64,000 nucleotides of DNA from Ischnura elegans (taxonomy: Eukaryota > Arthropoda > Insecta > Odonata > Coenagrionidae). Positions 45,301 to 53,509 of the stretch are shown in pieces. The notes under the pieces are model-generated. The model saw only the letters and a program-made list of their open reading frames with translations, did no database searches and was not told the origin of the DNA. The translations under genes and the position numbers were made by a program. The stretch covers positions 92,873,030 through 92,937,029 of the forward strand of contig NC_060246.1 in NCBI RefSeq assembly GCF_921293095.1, in the 5' to 3' direction. Every line of letters starts with the position of its first letter. Position 1 is the stretch's first letter.

Positions 45301-45459
45301 AGCTAGGATTGTCCCTCGTTTCCGTCAAGCCAAAAGGTAAACACTAACATACACACCTTTACCTGCAGTTGAAGTAGTGGGTGTCCCGAATCCAAATGTT
45401 GACGGTGCATTTGATGTTGCTGAAGGAAAACCACTGGTGTTGCCGAAACTAAAAGCCAT
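30247..45459 (-). CDS. Nup54: Nucleoporin Nup54 (complete, 11 coding exons)
   Basis: Exons (transcript order): 45363-45459, 43684-43995, 41693-41844, 41350-41476, 40543-40798, 39788-39987, 38807-38978, 33337-33538, 32302-32421, 31790-31900, 30247-30363, joining to 621 codons plus TGA. Nup54 is part of the Nup62-Nup58-Nup54 complex lining the central channel of the nuclear pore. Residues 1-187 are FG-rich (FGFG, GFGTGTSLFG, GFGGFGTF) and low in charge, as expected of a permeability-barrier domain. About 188-440 is the conserved alpha/beta region (RDRIIERWNLLQAMWG, FNPDNPLCRFKTVCYTLVP, YVNEKGMTNSSRRIPASELA, HPRIWKQAQLDNPDPRKYIP). About 441-583 is charged and heptad-like (coiled coil), ending LSELLSQIRMQRQDPAPKEM and a short tail. 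Length matches insect orthologues (about 610 residues). Its first exon faces XPNPEP3 across 275 bp. Confidence 0.96.
30492..31200. mobile_element. Tigger/pogo-like MITE, CAGTAGACTCCCG family
   Basis: Ends CAGTACACTCCCGTCTATCT and GGATAATCGGGAGTCTGCTG are inverted; TA precedes the left end. Further ATTATCC and ATCGGGA blocks lie inside each end. About 0.7 kb in Nup54 intron 10, no transposase. A related end recurs at 51,944-51,971. Confidence 0.7.
31355..31513. mobile_element. piggyBac-type MITE, 159 bp
   Basis: TTAA at both flanks (31,351-31,354 and 31,514-31,517) with ends CCCTTTTGCGGACAG / CTTGCCCGCAAAAGGG. Too short to code; in Nup54 intron 10. Confidence 0.8.
31790..31900 (-). CDS. Nup54: Nup54 coding exon 10
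   Basis: 37 codons: GRLSELLSQIRMQRQDPAPK then EMERYAMDPAMQEEIKQ, a hallmark of Nup54 C-termini. Acceptor GTCTTTAAG, donor GTAAAG. Confidence 0.95.
32302..32421 (-). CDS. Nup54: Nup54 coding exon 9 (coiled coil)
   Basis: 40 codons, phase 0 both sides: ILVRQEAVRKVGVALSPEEE then ALRCQLEALQAQLNAPTQFK. Acceptor TTTTTTGCAG, donor GTTTTT. Confidence 0.94.
33337..33538 (-). CDS. Nup54: Nup54 coding exon 8 (coiled coil)
   Basis: Encodes YIPSATVGVEALRWRLRCQE and a charged, Ala/Glu/Arg-rich helix (KAREEVALLKRRNAEAAAAL). Acceptor CCATTTAG, donor GTAAAT; leaves phase 0. Confidence 0.94.
34754..36692. mobile_element. Tigger/pogo-like element nested in the piggyBac element
   Basis: TA at 34,752-34,753 and 36,693-36,694 with ends CAGTAAACCTCTATGTAGTG / GATGTAAAGAGGTTTTACTG. 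Degenerate CCTCCATACATCGTA repeats lie inside both ends. A 101-codon frame at 35,319-35,624 has no recognised domain. Confidence 0.8.
36695..37650 (+). pseudogene. piggyBac transposase remnants
   Basis: Piece 1 (36,695-36,929): PGPTSFPKNAATELELLPKT, then a helix ending FGIKY. Piece 2 (about 37,020-37,255): LAIYLLENGLTLLGTVKK, matching the L-L-x-x-G-L-T-x-x-G-T-x-x-x block. Piece 3 (about 37,313-37,650): YNSTKGGVDSVNQKC, RWPLSQFVQFFYMD, then after a stop a Cys-rich ECQCRAGHC tail. The catalytic centre between pieces 1 and 2 is largely deleted, and stops and frameshifts break the rest, so it is not functional. Confidence 0.85.
38500..38618. mobile_element. Solo Tigger-like end
   Basis: The run ends AAAGAGGTTCCACTG, the complement of CAGTGGAACCTCTTT, a pogo/Tigger-type terminus with degenerate CGTA/CGTAC repeats inside. 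The other end is not clear (perhaps CAGTGAAAACAACC near 38,323). Confidence 0.4.
38807..38978 (-). CDS. Nup54: Nup54 coding exon 7
   Basis: Encodes GLGIGSTGAGSSGWNLEGLF, PYVAPTADQMREYLENPPHG and IHPRIWKQAQLDNPDPRK. Acceptor TTTTTCCAG, donor GTAAGT. The following intron (33,539-38,806) holds a piggyBac element. Confidence 0.94.
39788..39987 (-). CDS. Nup54: Nup54 coding exon 6
   Basis: Encodes KTQVLCYVNEKGMTNSSRRI then PASELAAYLL and a Ser/Thr/Ala-rich linker. Acceptor TCTCCCACAG, donor GTAAGA. Confidence 0.93.
40543..40798 (-). CDS. Nup54: Nup54 coding exon 5
   Basis: Encodes GYYSASAPPVVFNPDNPLCR, FKTVCYTLVP and the block DVRDRQHHVVAALTNALG typical of Nup54. Acceptor TTCATCCAG, donor GTAAGG. 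Confidence 0.95.
41350..41476 (-). CDS. Nup54: Nup54 coding exon 4
   Basis: Encodes VAPPSATDAFNASINSVNVY then GDERDRIIERWNLLQAMWGSGK, the start of the conserved alpha/beta region. Acceptor GCTTTTCAG, donor GTAATT. Confidence 0.94.
41693..41844 (-). CDS. Nup54: Nup54 coding exon 3 (FG repeats, poly-Gln)
   Basis: Encodes GFGGFGTFASKPLMSTVGQT and GTFGSNFGLGGTSGSLFGQ, ending in a run of six Gln from a CAG/CAA repeat just before the donor GTTAGT. Phase 1 in, 0 out. Confidence 0.93.
41955..42623. mobile_element. Dispersed repeat family R1, copy 2 (most complete)
   Basis: Begins AATAGGGTAGTTTCCT and ends AGGAAACCACCCTATT, inverted termini. The interior matches copies 1 and 3, including CCACGTGACGTCACAGG. 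In Nup54 intron 3's neighbour, intron 2. Confidence 0.8.
43160..43600 (+). mobile_element. LINE fragment (RT N-terminal region)
   Basis: The frame from 43,212 reads NTIREKDGNILNEKKDKEKR, stop, KEYMVKLCNR, then EIEVEKDVIGATISRLEF and AITDLHRNKAPH. This is the usual run before the RT palm in non-LTR elements (I-R-x-x-D-G-x-I ... W-x-x-Y-F ... A-I-x-x-L-x-x-x-K-A-P-G). Stops show it is dead. In Nup54 intron 2. Confidence 0.7.
43684..43995 (-). CDS. Nup54: Nup54 coding exon 2 (FG repeats)
   Basis: 104 codons of Gly/Ser/Thr/Phe-rich FG repeats beginning GFGTGTSLFGQP and ending FGQNPQQQTQQTQLGTSS. Acceptor TTTATAAG, donor GTTTGT, phase 1 both sides. A long opposite-frame ORF here is only a shadow of the biased composition. 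Confidence 0.93.
44825..44899 (+). pseudogene. Decayed duplicate of XPNPEP3 exon 2 (3' part)
   Basis: These 75 bp align without gaps to 46,042-46,116, the end of XPNPEP3 exon 2, exactly 1,217 bp downstream, with 64 matches. The codon run reads LVRKAGSAYG then TAG at 44,855-44,857 where the true exon has CAG (Gln), followed by PTKSPHPFLSNEGE. Even the GC donor context (GAG then GCAA) is kept. It lies in Nup54 intron 1 on the opposite strand. The in-frame stop and missing upstream half argue that it is dead. Confidence 0.85.
45363..45459 (-). CDS. Nup54: Nup54 coding exon 1
   Basis: Starts at the ATG at 45,457-45,459 and encodes MAFSFGNTSGFPSATSNAPS, then TFGFGTPTTSTAG. Donor GTAAAG, phase 1. 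Confidence 0.92.
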
Positions 45460-45734
45460 TCTTATAAATAACGAAATAAAACAATCAAAACTTCAAACCA
45501 CTTCAAACTTTGTCATCACCGGGTGTGCTTCATTTCATGCGCATTCAGAATGCAATTTTTTCACCGCGCGCTTGCGCTGATTTGCTGAAAAATTTCATGA
45601 AAGCAGAATAGCGTAATCCGTATTTTTCGTCGATGTCCTGTGTGTTATTTGTGATTAATCTGTCAAATTGACAGTGATGCTCAGCAAAGATCAATTACGA
45701 AAATAATTTCTTTAAGTTTTGCTCATATGCAAAT
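45460..45734. promoter_or_regulatory. Divergent intergenic region, probable bidirectional promoter
   Basis: Nup54 (minus) and XPNPEP3 (plus) start codons are separated by 275 bp, which must hold both 5' UTRs and both core promoters. A short GC/CpG-rich patch lies at about 45,560-45,585 (ACCGCGCGCTTGCGC). No clear TATA box placed for either gene was identified. Promoter activity is inferred from geometry only. Confidence 0.6.
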
Positions 45735-45777
45735 ATGCCGGTTCTGCGAGAAGTGGTGTCTCTGTTTCTCAAAGCAG
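45735..45777 (+). CDS. XPNPEP3: XPNPEP3 coding exon 1
   Basis: Encodes [15 protein letters not shown], amphipathic start of a likely presequence. Donor GTAATA, phase 1. An overlapping upstream ATG at 45,727 is in another frame and would be out of phase with exon 2. Confidence 0.75.
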
Positions 45778-48700
45778 GTAATAGTTATTAAGATATAAAT
45801 CAGAGGTGTTGTTATTAGGTGTTGATAAGACAGTTAACTTCATCCGTTATTAACCCTCTCCAATTTATATATTTCGTTCAGCCATTAATATAGCCGTACA
45901 GTATTTTGCGAATTAGACTACCTTCGTTTTTAATTTGAAATCTTGCGTGGCCCTCCTTCAGGTAATCCGTCATGGAGAAGTTCCGTCTGCTCTTGCCATA
46001 CGAAAGCATCATCACCGGCTCCGAGGATTGCAAGTCGTCGACTGGAGAGAAAAGTAGGCCCAGTTTATGGCCAGCCGACAAACTCATCTCATCCATTCAT
46101 TTTGAATGAAGGAGAGGCAAGTGACATTTACATTAAATAAGATTAATGAGGGTTGATAATACAAGTAATATTGAAAGTGTAATATGCAAAGCTGATTTAC
46201 AAGTAAAAATTGCATTTTTGCCTTATTAGTGAGGTAAATTATATGTAAAACTCATATGCAGAAGTAAAAGTTTACGACCATCCTTATTTCAGTCAATTAT
46301 TGGTACAACAAGTTTGTAAGCAGAAATTTGTTACCACTTCAAGTTCTTGTTTTAATAGAAGTGGCTCCCTGAATGTATATTTTTTCTGGCTCTTGGGTTG
46401 ACTAGTGGTGGATATTATAGTCTTTTTATTATCGTCAAAACGCATATGCTTTATGTTATTCTGTTTTATCTCCATACAGGTGATTCCAGGAGTTTCACAG
46501 TCTGAATTTCAAGAAAGGCGTAGAAGACTGATGCACAGTGTCACCACATCCGGCGCAAATCCCTTGCATTTCGAAGCTAGCCACATAGTCATCATCCCCT
46601 CTGCCACAAAACTAAATATGAGTGATAAAATTCCTTACCCTTTCAGGCAAAATTCAGACTTTTTATATCTCAGTGGTTGTCTCGAACCTGATACTGTTTT
46701 AGTCTTGCATTCGTCCTATTCTCATTCATCTTCCAATCTCTCAGCTACAGTGTCTTCCAGATCATCATTTTGGCTACCTCATGGTCAGTACCATTGCATA
46801 CATTATGTTTCCTTTTTTTTTACAATAGTCTTTATCAATACATTAATCCACTACTGAAGAGTGTCGTAAATGACAAATTTAACCCTTGTCGAAAAATTTG
46901 TTATGGACAACTGAAAAAGAAAGACATGTGATACTGTTTTTGGAAAAAAAATTATAATAAAACATCATTATTGTTCTGCATCACCACCCGTCATTGCTAA
47001 ATTAGAATATAACTGCTGACGGAACAGCCCTTCAAATACTTACATGAATTTCCTTCTACCTTAATCATTTTGCTTAATATTATATTCCTGATAAAAAAAT
47101 ATAAGGCATTGATAAAATTATTCATCTAAAGATGAGTGAGCCAAGTTTTATTTTTTTCAGAAGCCTTATCTTCATATGATGGCTTGCATACATCAACACT
47201 TTTTGTACGACCAAGTGATCTATCATCAGAACGTTGGGATGGACCGAGGACCTCTCATGTTGATGCACCGTCTCTTTTTGGAGTTGATGAAGCTTTACCA
47301 ACCACGGAGCTGTCTAAATTTCTTCGCTCAATAATCTCCGAGTCATTATCTAGAAATTCTAGAAGCACTGGGAAATCATCTGTTTTTGTATGGTGAGTTG
47401 ATATTTTATAGGCCAAATGGAAATTTTTCATGACGTGGGAAGTACTGTGGAAATTCCTTAGCATTTATTATATTAAGTTTACATTTTAAAAGCCAACTTT
47501 ATATGACTAGCTATTACAGTAAAAATCGTCAACCACCCTTTTGCCCTCCTAGATGCTGGCAGGGCAAACAAGGGTTTGATCAAGAAAGATCTAAGTGCTT
47601 GGGTCACCTTTGGAAGGCCACCTCAACCAGTATATTATAGAGTAGTTTCCTTCATTAAAGGAAACGAAATGCATTGATTGCGATTCGTTACCCACCATTA
47701 GTGTATTCATAATATACAAATTATTTGGTTTTACAAATCCCAGTTTAGAGGAATGGCTATGGTCAATTTTAACTACATTTGAAAAAGGCCAGATTGGCGC
47801 CCATGCGATGCCACTCCACATGACATCACAGGGGCCTAGTTTCTATAAGAGTAGATAGGAGTTTTACTTCATCTGAGATTACCAATCCATGCATGAGGCA
47901 CAGAGCTCAGGGAAACATGTCTTAATAATCACTTATTAAAACTGGCTAAAGTCGGAAGGGCTTCATCGTTTGATAAGGTATTAATAATCCTTATTTAAGC
48001 CAAGCGCTACCGGCTAGTAGGGCACTTAGCTACCTGCTAGCATCCTGCGTCGTATCAGCGCTCAATGCCTCGCCCCAAGGTCACCTCACTTGTGGCAGCA
48101 CCTATTAAAACTGCCTAAGGTCGGAAAGTTTCCTTCGTTTAATAAGGTATTGATAATCCGTATTTCAGCCAAGCACTACCTGCTAGCAGCCCTCATCGCA
48201 GCGAAACACATACCCTCGCCCCAAGGTCACCTCACACGGCTACAGCGTGAACCAGAATGATGTCACCCTGGCTTTTCTCAGCATTCATACTTAGCAGTCG
48301 CGTTTTCGCATGTTTGAAATTTTTCACTTTTCATTTAATCGCGAAAAATGGATATCGTCATTAAAAAATCTAAAAGCGTGAAATGCGTACTCCAGGAGTA
48401 ATAATCTTTCAATTTAGGCAATAAAAAAATGATAGGAAACCACCCTATTCATGATGCCATTTGCTGATTCCTCCTCTCTCCATTTCTTTATGTATGCCAC
48501 TATCACTGCCTATTACTACCTTCTACATCTGTATGCTCTTTTGAATATTTGCAAACTTGCACTTGTTTCCTTCATTAACTTGGATTTTTCTTAACTGTCT
48601 GTTAACAAGAGCTCTCATAACAAGACCCATCTTCTTCATCAGTTCATTGCATTTAAACACTTTGGGCCCAATAATACCAAGAGCTGAATTCAACTCTTAT

Positions 48701-51700
48701 CTTATGAGATGTGGTGATCCCTCTTGAAACACACTTATTAAATAGAGAGAGAGACCTTATTTTATCTATAAATCTTAACTTGCTGCGCTGCGTGCTCTGT
48801 ATGCAGACTGTGGCCATGGTCAGGAGTATAAAATTGCTTCAATTCTAGTGTTACAAAGTTTTTACTTCAAATAAAATATTTCATTTCATTTGTCCAAGGT
48901 TTTCGTGCATGTTTGCTGTGAGACTGGAGAATCATAGTGCAGATACCATGGTTAAAATTAAAAAATAATCATGAATGAAAATAATTTCATCTAGACAGCG
49001 ACCACATGTGACATTAGAACATAGCAAAAGTGTAGGACATGCCAGTTAAAGTTTGGTGAACAATGGGATAAAAAATATCTAAAATTATACAAAACTGTAA
49101 TTTATATAATAAATAAGTACAATACAATATGGATATACAATTTTTACTGTTTTAATGCAATATTGACATTTTGATAGATTTAACCCTGCTAAGAATTTTC
49201 TTAATTTATATAGGTATGATTATGCTCATCCAGTGCAACCTTTGGCCCATGGAATTTTGAGGGATTTCCTTGCCACTCTACCCCGAGATACTTGTGGAGC
49301 ATCTCTCGAATCTCCCCGCCCACACCTTCACCGCACTCGTCTCATTAAGTCTGCTGCCGAAAGGAAGCTGATGGCTCAATCTTGCCTCATTGGGGGTGAA
49401 GCTGTCGCAGCTACAATGAGGGCTTCTGTGCTCTCTCTACAAGAAAATGGCATTCGAAGGAGCCAGTGAGTGAGATTCAATATGGCAGTACATATAATGT
49501 TTTGATCTTGGTATGTTTAATGGATAAGTGAGATTAATTGAAGCTTGTAGACTTGATGGAGATCGTTAACATTTTCCCGAAACGAAAACTCTGCCGTCTC
49601 AAAAGGGTTAATTGAAGTTAATTTTTCCTGTAAAAAGTTTTTTCTTTGTCAGAATTATTTTTTAAAGATTTTCTGACCCAAACAACCTATGAATTAAAAT
49701 ATGGAATTGATTGATAATATCTGATATAAACTATTCACCTGCCATTAGTGGTACTAAATCAATTCCTGGGAGCTGGAAAGCTAAGCTTTGGGTATAGAAA
49801 TTAATCAGGAATCAGAAATTCTGGATTGGTCTCTTTTTCGTAAATGCCATTTTTAATTGCAGAAGTTTTACAGAATGGTCTTATACTAACAGTGGAATAC
49901 TGTACGACAGTGTATTCGTTAGTTTGTAATGTGTGCAAATGACTTCATTGCAATCATAGTTATGTTAAAGATATGCTGACATAATTGTATCAGGGAAATT
50001 TTTTAGAAATGTTTGTAATGAATGAAGGAAGTAATTTTTAAGTGCAACCGATTCAGGCATGATGTAGTAGAAGTTCGAATATGTATCATGATTTATACCA
50101 GATGATGACTCTGTGAGCTAAAACACATTGCTACGCATTGAATTATTGTGGAAAAGTGCAATTACCTTTCATTTCAATAAGAGAAGTAATTTGTTTTGAA
50201 TATATTTGTCTTGGACTTTTCTTTTAGATTCTTGAAAGAGTAGTTATTGATTTAACAAAATAGCCAGTGCATGAGAAAATAGCACTTTAATAAAATCATC
50301 TTAGTAATAGAATAATTTTAGACTTATGGCACCATCAGATCATGCTTGATTTTTTTTTCAGGAACAGCGATGGTGATTGTAGAACTGTGTCATTGGGATG
50401 GGTATCAGAGCATGATATTTGGGCTCGTGTTGATTTTGAGTGCAGAACTAGGGGCGCACAGCGTTTGGCTTACCCTCCTGTTGTAGCTGGTGGCCCCCGT
50501 GCCAACACCATTCACTATGTGGCCAATGACCAGAGGGTTCCAGCTGGACAAATGGTTCTCATGGATGCTGGTAAGGAAAGGAAGATAACCTATTTTATGG
50601 CAGGTCATGGATATTTTCCATGATTAATTTACTTCATGCCTACTGGTTTAGAGAATGAGGTGAGTTTAGATAAACTGTCTTGTTAATCTCTCCCCAATTT
50701 ATGGGATTTCATGCGCCTGAGGAATTAGGTTATGCTGATTAAGTTTTGTGAGGACATTTCTTCTGCATGAGTACTTTACACTAGAGTAAAGCTTTGATAA
50801 TCTGTGCGAATGGAGGAGGCTGAAGTCGAAAAGGATAATTGAAAGAGACAGATAATCGATTCATGATCCTTTTCTGAGAAATGTATACATTGGTTTCTCT
50901 ACTTTGCTTTCTCTTCTTTCAGCCTGTTCCATTGAAAAGCTAGTTTTTCTATGTGGGGAAGGGTAGGAAAGGGAGAATAACAGGGGGTGGGGAAGTGGGG
51001 AAATTTGGAAGGAACCTGCTAGAGCAATGATTGGCTGTAAAGTCTAATGAACGTTCATTGGAACAATGGATAATAAAAGTTCTACGGCACATATTTATTT
51101 GGGATCAAAATTGCATTAACTTTCTGGATAATATCAAGTGTTACTTGGATTATTCACTGGTGAAAATATCAACCTTTAATTTTGATGTTATAATTTTATA
51201 CTACTAGCTGTAGAAAGTACTAACTGGGATTTACTCTTCCTACATTTTTAGCGAAAGTCATTTGGTATTAGCTGTTTGAGAGCACCTTTTGGATTCGGCA
51301 ATATGTATCATTTTTATGTCAAGTTTATACTTCAATGCCAGTATTGTTGGGGCAACCCAGTGAATGAAATGCCTACTGTTGATTATTTCATGGATTCCTT
51401 CACTTTATTGTTTCCAGGTTGTGAGTACTATGGATATTGCAGTGACATAACTCGCACATGGCCTGTTAGTGGACGATTCACGGGGCCTCAGGCTGAGCTC
51501 TATACTGCTGTACTCTGGGTTCAACAGCGCCTTATACAAATGTGTCGCCCCTCAGAAACATTAGATCCTTCGCAGAAACTTAGAAGTGACTTCACTGAAT
51601 CGGTCCACTCCCTAGATGCTCTCTTTCACACAATGTGCTTGCTTCTTGGAGAGCGATTAAAAGATTTAGGGTTTCTACCATCAAGTGCATCTCCTGATGA

Positions 51701-52944
51701 AATGTCTAAGGTCAGTATTTTTAAGTCATTTATTTCATATTTTATTATGTTGTGTTGTGGAAATCCAGCATAATATCTCCCTGCGCTATTATGTATGCAT
51801 TATTGGCATTTGAATGTATTGCCTGGTATGTAATAACCTGTTTCGTATTCAGTTCATAGCTTTATCTCATACAGTCGAATCTTGATATTACGAAATTCAA
51901 AGGACCAAAATGTGGTGTTTTGTGGAGTCGGGATTGTACTGTATTGTCTGGATTAATCGGGAGCGTACTGTACCACTTTTCTCGAAAACTTTGTTTTCTT
52001 TCATTTATCATCAATATTGATAATAATTTTAGCAAGCTCAAATTTTACTAAATTGAAAAATTAAATTTTTATGTTCTAAGTTGGCTTTTATAAATACCTT
52101 ATAATGAAGTTATCAGTATCCTTTAATTATGCATAAAGTTTTTCTTTTTCATTTTGAAAGTAAAGTACTTTGGATGTGGTGACTTATTTCTTTAGCAGTG
52201 AATATTATGTCCAACATTTCTGTATTTAGGTGGCATATCGTTATTGTCCTCATCACGTCAGCCATTACTTGGGAATGGATGTTCATGACACACCAGCGGT
52301 ACCTCGCTCTCTTCCTCTTCTACCTGGAATGGTTGTCACTGTTGAGCCAGGTTAGTTCTGTGCTAAATAATTAAATGTGTATTTTCTTTGGAAATTTGCC
52401 CTGAATGTAGTTTATCACTGATGTAAAAAACATGGCATGAAGAAAACCTTAGCAATTAGGGTTATTCACAGTTTAAAAAAATCATTCTGGTTGTATGATG
52501 ATACTTAAGTATTTAAAAAAATAAAGAATTCCATGTTTTTTCCTTAAAACATCACATGTCAAGTTTAAAAAAACATTGAAATCTCATATAAAATATTGCA
52601 GTTGCAGGTAAAAATCGTTTCTATAAAATTTCACAAATGAGAATGCCTCCATTGTTTCCCATTCATAAAATTTTATGCTTATTATAATAGCTGCAGAAGT
52701 TATATGAGCTCAATTTAATCGAATTTTGTTTTTAAATTTTGTCATAGGTATATATGTGCCAGAGTCAGATACAACAGCACCAGCACGGTACAGGGGAATG
52801 GGCGTTAGAATCGAAGATGACATTCTGATTGGTGGATGGGGTCTAGAGGAATGTGGAAGTGGAGGCTCAAATAACGATCCAATAATTCTAACAGATTCCT
52901 GTCCTAGAGAGTTAGCTGCAGTTGAGGAGCTCCTAGGAGCTTGA
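45735..52944 (+). CDS. XPNPEP3: Xaa-Pro aminopeptidase 3 (complete, 9 coding exons)
   Basis: Exons: 45735-45777, 45962-46116, 46480-46783, 47161-47392, 49214-49465, 50362-50570, 51418-51710, 52230-52350, 52748-52944, giving 601 codons plus TGA. The enzyme (M24B, APP3/AMPP family) removes N-terminal residues that precede proline, in mitochondria and cytosol. The N-terminal 60 residues are basic and Ser/Arg-rich with few acidic residues, compatible with a mitochondrial presequence, followed by the family motif [10 protein letters not shown] and [15 protein letters not shown]. The pita-bread domain keeps all five metal ligands: D397 (LMDAG), D408 (CSDITRTWP), H508 ([10 protein letters not shown]), E535 (VTVEPG) and E559 (VRIEDD), with spacings as in the family. 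Differences: a Ser-rich insert near residues 150-163 and a Gly/Glu/Cys-rich insert after E559. Start: the ATG at 45,735 gives phase 1, which exon 2 requires; the ATG at 45,727 does not. Confidence 0.95.
45962..46116 (+). CDS. XPNPEP3: XPNPEP3 coding exon 2 (presequence and family N-terminal motif)
   Basis: Acceptor CTCCTTCAG; encodes [15 protein letters not shown]..., [12 protein letters not shown] and [17 protein letters not shown], which fits the conserved run leading into VIPGVSQ. The exon must end at GGAGAG followed by GCAAGT, a GC donor, because phase 0 is needed and no GT donor gives it. Confidence 0.85.
46480..46783 (+). CDS. XPNPEP3: XPNPEP3 coding exon 3 (AMP_N domain)
   Basis: Encodes [40 protein letters not shown] and [12 protein letters not shown], the N-terminal creatinase-like domain, then a Ser-rich loop. 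Acceptor TCCATACAG, donor GTCAGT, phase 1. Confidence 0.95.
47161..47392 (+). CDS. XPNPEP3: XPNPEP3 coding exon 4
   Basis: Encodes [20 protein letters not shown] and [17 protein letters not shown], conserved in AMP_N (WDGPR). Acceptor TTTTTTCAG, donor GTGAGT, phase 2. Confidence 0.95.
47636..48449. mobile_element. Dispersed repeat family R1, copy 3 (internal duplication)
   Basis: Left end TATAGAGTAGTTTCC and right end GGAAACCACCCTATT. The block GGTCGGAA ... TTTAAGCCAAGCGCTACC is present twice (about 47,949-48,013 and 48,118-48,180), making this copy longer. Its CRE-like site reads CCACATGACATCACAGG. In XPNPEP3 intron 4. Confidence 0.8.
48450..49213. other. XPNPEP3 intron 4 remainder
   Basis: AT-rich; nothing recognised apart from the acceptor of exon 5 at its right edge. 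Confidence 0.4.
49214..49465 (+). CDS. XPNPEP3: XPNPEP3 coding exon 5 (domain linker)
   Basis: Encodes [10 protein letters not shown] and [20 protein letters not shown], the linker into the catalytic fold (the family has RLRLIKSPAEIERM here). Acceptor TTTATATAG, donor GTGAGT. Confidence 0.94.
49466..50361. other. XPNPEP3 intron 5
   Basis: Contains a solo AAAAGGGTTAA end at about 49,600 (piggyBac-type relic) and a degenerate CCAGATGATGACTC...GAGCTAAAAC motif near 50,098. No coding signal. Confidence 0.45.
50362..50570 (+). CDS. XPNPEP3: XPNPEP3 coding exon 6 (catalytic domain, first metal Asp)
   Basis: Encodes [34 protein letters not shown] and MVLMDAG with metal ligand D397. Acceptor TTTTTTTTCAG, donor GTAAGG, phase 1. 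Confidence 0.96.
51418..51710 (+). CDS. XPNPEP3: XPNPEP3 coding exon 7 (second metal Asp)
   Basis: Encodes [20 protein letters not shown] with metal ligand D408, then [19 protein letters not shown] and [11 protein letters not shown]. Acceptor TTGTTTCCAG, donor GTCAGT, phase 0. Confidence 0.96.
51872..51971. mobile_element. Two abutting Tigger-like MITE pieces
   Basis: 51,872-51,941 is a 70-bp unit with ends CAGTCGAATCTTGATATTAC / GAGTCGGGATTGTACTG between TA dinucleotides. It is followed directly by GGATTAATCGGGAGCGTACTG, an end of the family at 30,492-31,200. In XPNPEP3 intron 7. Confidence 0.6.
52230..52350 (+). CDS. XPNPEP3: XPNPEP3 coding exon 8 (metal His and Glu)
   Basis: Encodes [20 protein letters not shown] and [12 protein letters not shown], with metal ligands H508 and E535 and the catalytic-site H515. 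Acceptor TGTATTTAG, donor GTTAGT. Confidence 0.96.
52748..52944 (+). CDS. XPNPEP3: XPNPEP3 coding exon 9 with stop codon
   Basis: Encodes [25 protein letters not shown] with metal ligand E559, an unusual insert [15 protein letters not shown], then [20 protein letters not shown] and TGA at 52,942-52,944. Confidence 0.96.
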
Positions 52945-53347
52945 GTAACTGATGATTAAAAAGGGCACTCCTTCAGAAGCTCTGGTAAAGGTTTCTTGTG
53001 TTTGGTTTTTATAAATAATTGTATCCCAGGATCAGTTTGTGGGAAAAATCATCGTTTGCCATAATCATCAAATAACGTGCCTTGTTTTTTCATGTTGTTG
53101 TGTGTATGAATCTGGATATTGTTATTCATAACGGTAATGGATGCTATTTTTAATTTTTATAAAATTTTAGAAGAAACCAAGATAATGAATTTTTGGACAG
53201 CTATATGCCCATCTGCCATTTGCTTCTATCTATTTTCTTAATCTGTGTCGATGTTAAACCTAAACTTGACACCACGAAAAAAAAGTTGTTTTCCCTATTT
53301 ATCAAATGAATTTTTTACATTATTCAGTGTTCTTGAGTTCTCCAGGT

Positions 53348-53353
53348 AATAAA
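53348..53353 (+). terminator. Candidate XPNPEP3 poly(A) signal AATAAA
   Basis: AATAAA about 400 bp downstream of the stop codon in AT-rich sequence; a second AATAAA occurs at 53,499-53,504. Either could end the 3' UTR. Confidence 0.35.
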
Positions 53354-53509
53354 TTTTTGGGTACTTTTTAGATGTATTATAATTTCTAGTTTTTGTTCAG
53401 CTCTATTTTTCTGGAATTTTGTAAAGTATGTGATATTTTATGTAAATGAATAATCAATTTCTTTTCTGCAAAAATAATTTTTGTTTTAAATCAAATTAAA
53501 TAAATTAAA

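Noticed and set aside
45727-45777. Alternative XPNPEP3 start giving [10 protein letters not shown]
   Set aside because: It ends in phase 0, whereas exon 2 needs phase 1 to encode the conserved downstream sequence.
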